DNA from: Kiritimatiellota bacterium B12222
GTDB taxonomy: Bacteria; Verrucomicrobiota; Kiritimatiellia; SS1-B-03-39; UBA6053
DNA length: 64,000 nt
Direction: 5' to 3'
Assembly (NCBI GenBank): GCA_029719485.1
Contig: CP120722.1
Span: forward strand, 1,488,001 to 1,552,000
The notes beneath the pieces were generated by a model that worked only from the letters and a program-made list of their open reading frames with translations, did no database searches and was not told the origin of the DNA. Shown one piece after another: positions 62,723 through 64,000 of the stretch; within the stretch, counting starts at the first letter, position 1; every line of letters begins with the position of its first letter. The position numbers and the translations under genes are program-made.

Positions 62723-63570
62723 AAAATATGACCTCTTCTTCTCGAGCCGGCTTTACCTTGGTTGAGGTATTGGTCAGTTCCTTTCTCGCTTTGATTATTA
62801 TGGGTATGTTGTTTGGTGTGTTAATGGGGACCATCGATGCCTGGGAGGGAGGTTCCGCTCGGTTAAAATCGAGTGGGGATGCCCGTTTGGCTTTGGATAT
62901 CTTAAAAACAGATCTTGAAAGTATGGTGGTACGTCAGACTCAATACAATCAGGAATGGATGGTGAGTTTGCCGAGTACTGAAAATGGGATTACCTCTACC
63001 CGCTTGGTTTTTTTCGCCCCATCTCTGGATCGGGATACCACTGATCCAGGCGATATTGTGTCGCTGAGCTACCGGGTCGTTTTTCAAGACCCCATTTCCC
63101 CTGCTTCTCCTGTGGTTGAAATTTTTGGTCTGTATAAATCTATGACCACGACCACAGAGGCCTTTAACAATGTATTAGGATTACCCAGTTTGTATGATGC
63201 CTATTGGAATGCAGGTATTTCTGACCCTAGTCCTACGGATAATATCGGGTTTCTGGCACCAAATGTGGTGGGATTTGATATTGCATGGTGGGTGCGTTAC
63301 ACCGCTTCAGGGACAGAAAAGTATAAACGCTTTGATTCAAGTTATACCTTCAGTTTAAGAAATGAGTTGAGTATTTATAAAGACAATACGCTTGTTTTGC
63401 AAGGTGGCAAAATTGAGGCGGTGGATATCAGTTTGACCACCATTAGTGATGAAGGCATGCGTCGCTATACCTTTTTAGCCGATGGTGGGACCGCGTCACC
63501 GGACGACTTGGCGGATATCGTAAGTGATACCGGACAGAGTCATACCTTGCGTATTCCCATTCATTATTAA
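62719..63570 (+). CDS. GspJ-like pseudopilin
   Basis: 283 residues. Leader SSRAGFTLVEVLVSSFLALIIMGMLFGVLMGTIDAW with Glu +5. Followed by RLKSSGDARLALDILKTDLESMVVR, typical of J-type minor pseudopilins. ATGA overlap with the preceding gene. Tip component of the pseudopilus in T2SS by analogy. Confidence 0.78.
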   Translation: MKNMTSSSRAGFTLVEVLVSSFLALIIMGMLFGVLMGTIDAWEGGSARLKSSGDARLALDILKTDLESMVVRQTQYNQEWMVSLPSTENGITSTRLVFFAPSLDRDTTDPGDIVSLSYRVVFQDPISPASPVVEIFGLYKSMTTTTEAFNNVLGLPSLYDAYWNAGISDPSPTDNIGFLAPNVVGFDIAWWVRYTASGTEKYKRFDSSYTFSLRNELSIYKDNTLVLQGGKIEAVDISLTTISDEGMRRYTFLADGGTASPDDLADIVSDTGQSHTLRIPIHY

Positions 63571-63636
63571 AACAATCGTGTGGGATGCCGAGGCGTCTGA
63601 AGTGGCCTTGGGCGTAGCGCTGGGAGGGGTACTGGG

Positions 63637-64000
63637 ATGAGTACAACAGGATTTCTTCAAAAACAGGGTTCCGCCTATTTGTTGGTTTTGTTGGTCATGA
63701 TTAGTGCCTTTTCTTTGGTGGCGGGCATGCAACAGGTTTTGTTTCGGAAAACGACAGCTTTGCGTATTCAGAACAATGAAATGAACCTTCGCAATGCGCT
63801 GATTTTGGGTTTGCAACAGGGGATGCAGCTGTTGTCTGAAGACGAAGACCCTGGTGTGGATAGTTTTGCGGATGAATGGATGAAGCCTTTGACCTTTGAA
63901 ACTACGGATGGGATTTACTTAGAAGTTCGGTTGGAAGATGCTCAAGTGGGTTTTAACCTCAATTTACTGAGTTTGCCTTTGCCTGAGACGGCGCCACGGA
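63637..64000 (+). CDS. GspK-like minor pseudopilin, 3' end outside the window
   Basis: At least 121 residues, cut by the window edge. Starts ATG 63637 after GGGAGGGG. KQGSAYLLVLLVMISAFSLVAGMQQ is a divergent leader with Gly-Ser at the cleavage site and no Glu +5, as in GspK, which lacks that Glu. Later YLEVRLEDAQVGFNLNLLSL resembles the K-type block where the large inserted domain begins. Order H-I-J-K fits T2SS minor pseudopilin operons. Confidence 0.7.
   Translation, partial: MSTTGFLQKQGSAYLLVLLVMISAFSLVAGMQQVLFRKTTALRIQNNEMNLRNALILGLQQGMQLLSEDEDPGVDSFADEWMKPLTFETTDGIYLEVRLEDAQVGFNLNLLSLPLPETAPR

Overview
This window is a chromosomal stretch of a Gram-negative bacterium. The division and cell-wall cluster, two bactofilin-type proteins, a GH106-like glycoside hydrolase, type II secretion pseudopilins, a sigma-54 activator with a matching -24/-12 promoter and many starts without a clear Shine-Dalgarno together suggest the PVC superphylum, perhaps Kiritimatiellota or another Verrucomicrobia-like lineage. 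That placement is inference; no rRNA is present to settle it. Gram-negative character is supported directly by an RND/TolC efflux operon, a beta-barrel outer-membrane protein and a MurE of the diaminopimelate type.

Layout. 1-3.1 kb: a membrane protein fused to a TolB-like propeller, and an outer-membrane barrel protein. 3.4-9.2 kb: acnB and acnA aconitases in tandem, each followed by a copy of a ~57-bp hairpin repeat. 9.4-13.3 kb: aldo/keto reductase, ankyrin protein, GGQ release-factor-like protein, GNAT-nitrilase fusion. 13.3-14.1 kb: an untranslated array of structured repeats. 14.1-18.5 kb: large glycoside hydrolase and M29 aminopeptidase. 18.5-20.9 kb: an accessory patch of unknown small genes separated by three attC-like sites with no integrase in view. 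21.3-23.8 kb: bactofilin, zinc-ribbon bactofilin-like protein, MurC-like ligase. 23.8-29.1 kb (minus): nadE, sigma-54 activator, NAD-isocitrate dehydrogenase, hydrolase. 29.4-31.6 kb: small secreted protein and a RAYT-type transposase between inverted repeats. 31.6-34.5 kb (minus): rarA, 5-FTHF cyclo-ligase, zinc-ribbon/pseudopilin chimera, DUF6717-like protein. 34.75-45.9 kb: mraZ-rsmH-ftsL-ftsI-murE-murF-mraY-murD-LysM lipoprotein-ftsW. 46-52.4 kb: TetR-controlled RND efflux operon. 52.7-53.3 kb: MarC-family protein. 53.5-59.6 kb (minus): nusA-infB-rbfA-truB/ribF fusion-trmB. 60.2-61.1 kb: two Hsp20 genes behind a sigma-54 promoter. 61.3-64 kb: pseudopilin operon, cut by the window end.

The genes fit together as follows. 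Both aconitases and the NAD-dependent isocitrate dehydrogenase supply the citrate-to-oxoglutarate part of the TCA cycle. The dcw cluster makes lipid-linked peptidoglycan precursor and the septal synthase, but stops after ftsW; the only MurC candidate sits 11 kb upstream beside the bactofilins. The translation operon couples transcription elongation, initiation, ribosome maturation and tRNA modification. The items most worth a second look are the integrase-less attC cassette patch, the covarying three-hairpin repeats, the RAYT locus with flanking inverted motifs, the TruB-RibF fusion, the zinc-ribbon pseudopilin and the sigma-54 heat-shock promoter with paired upstream motifs.
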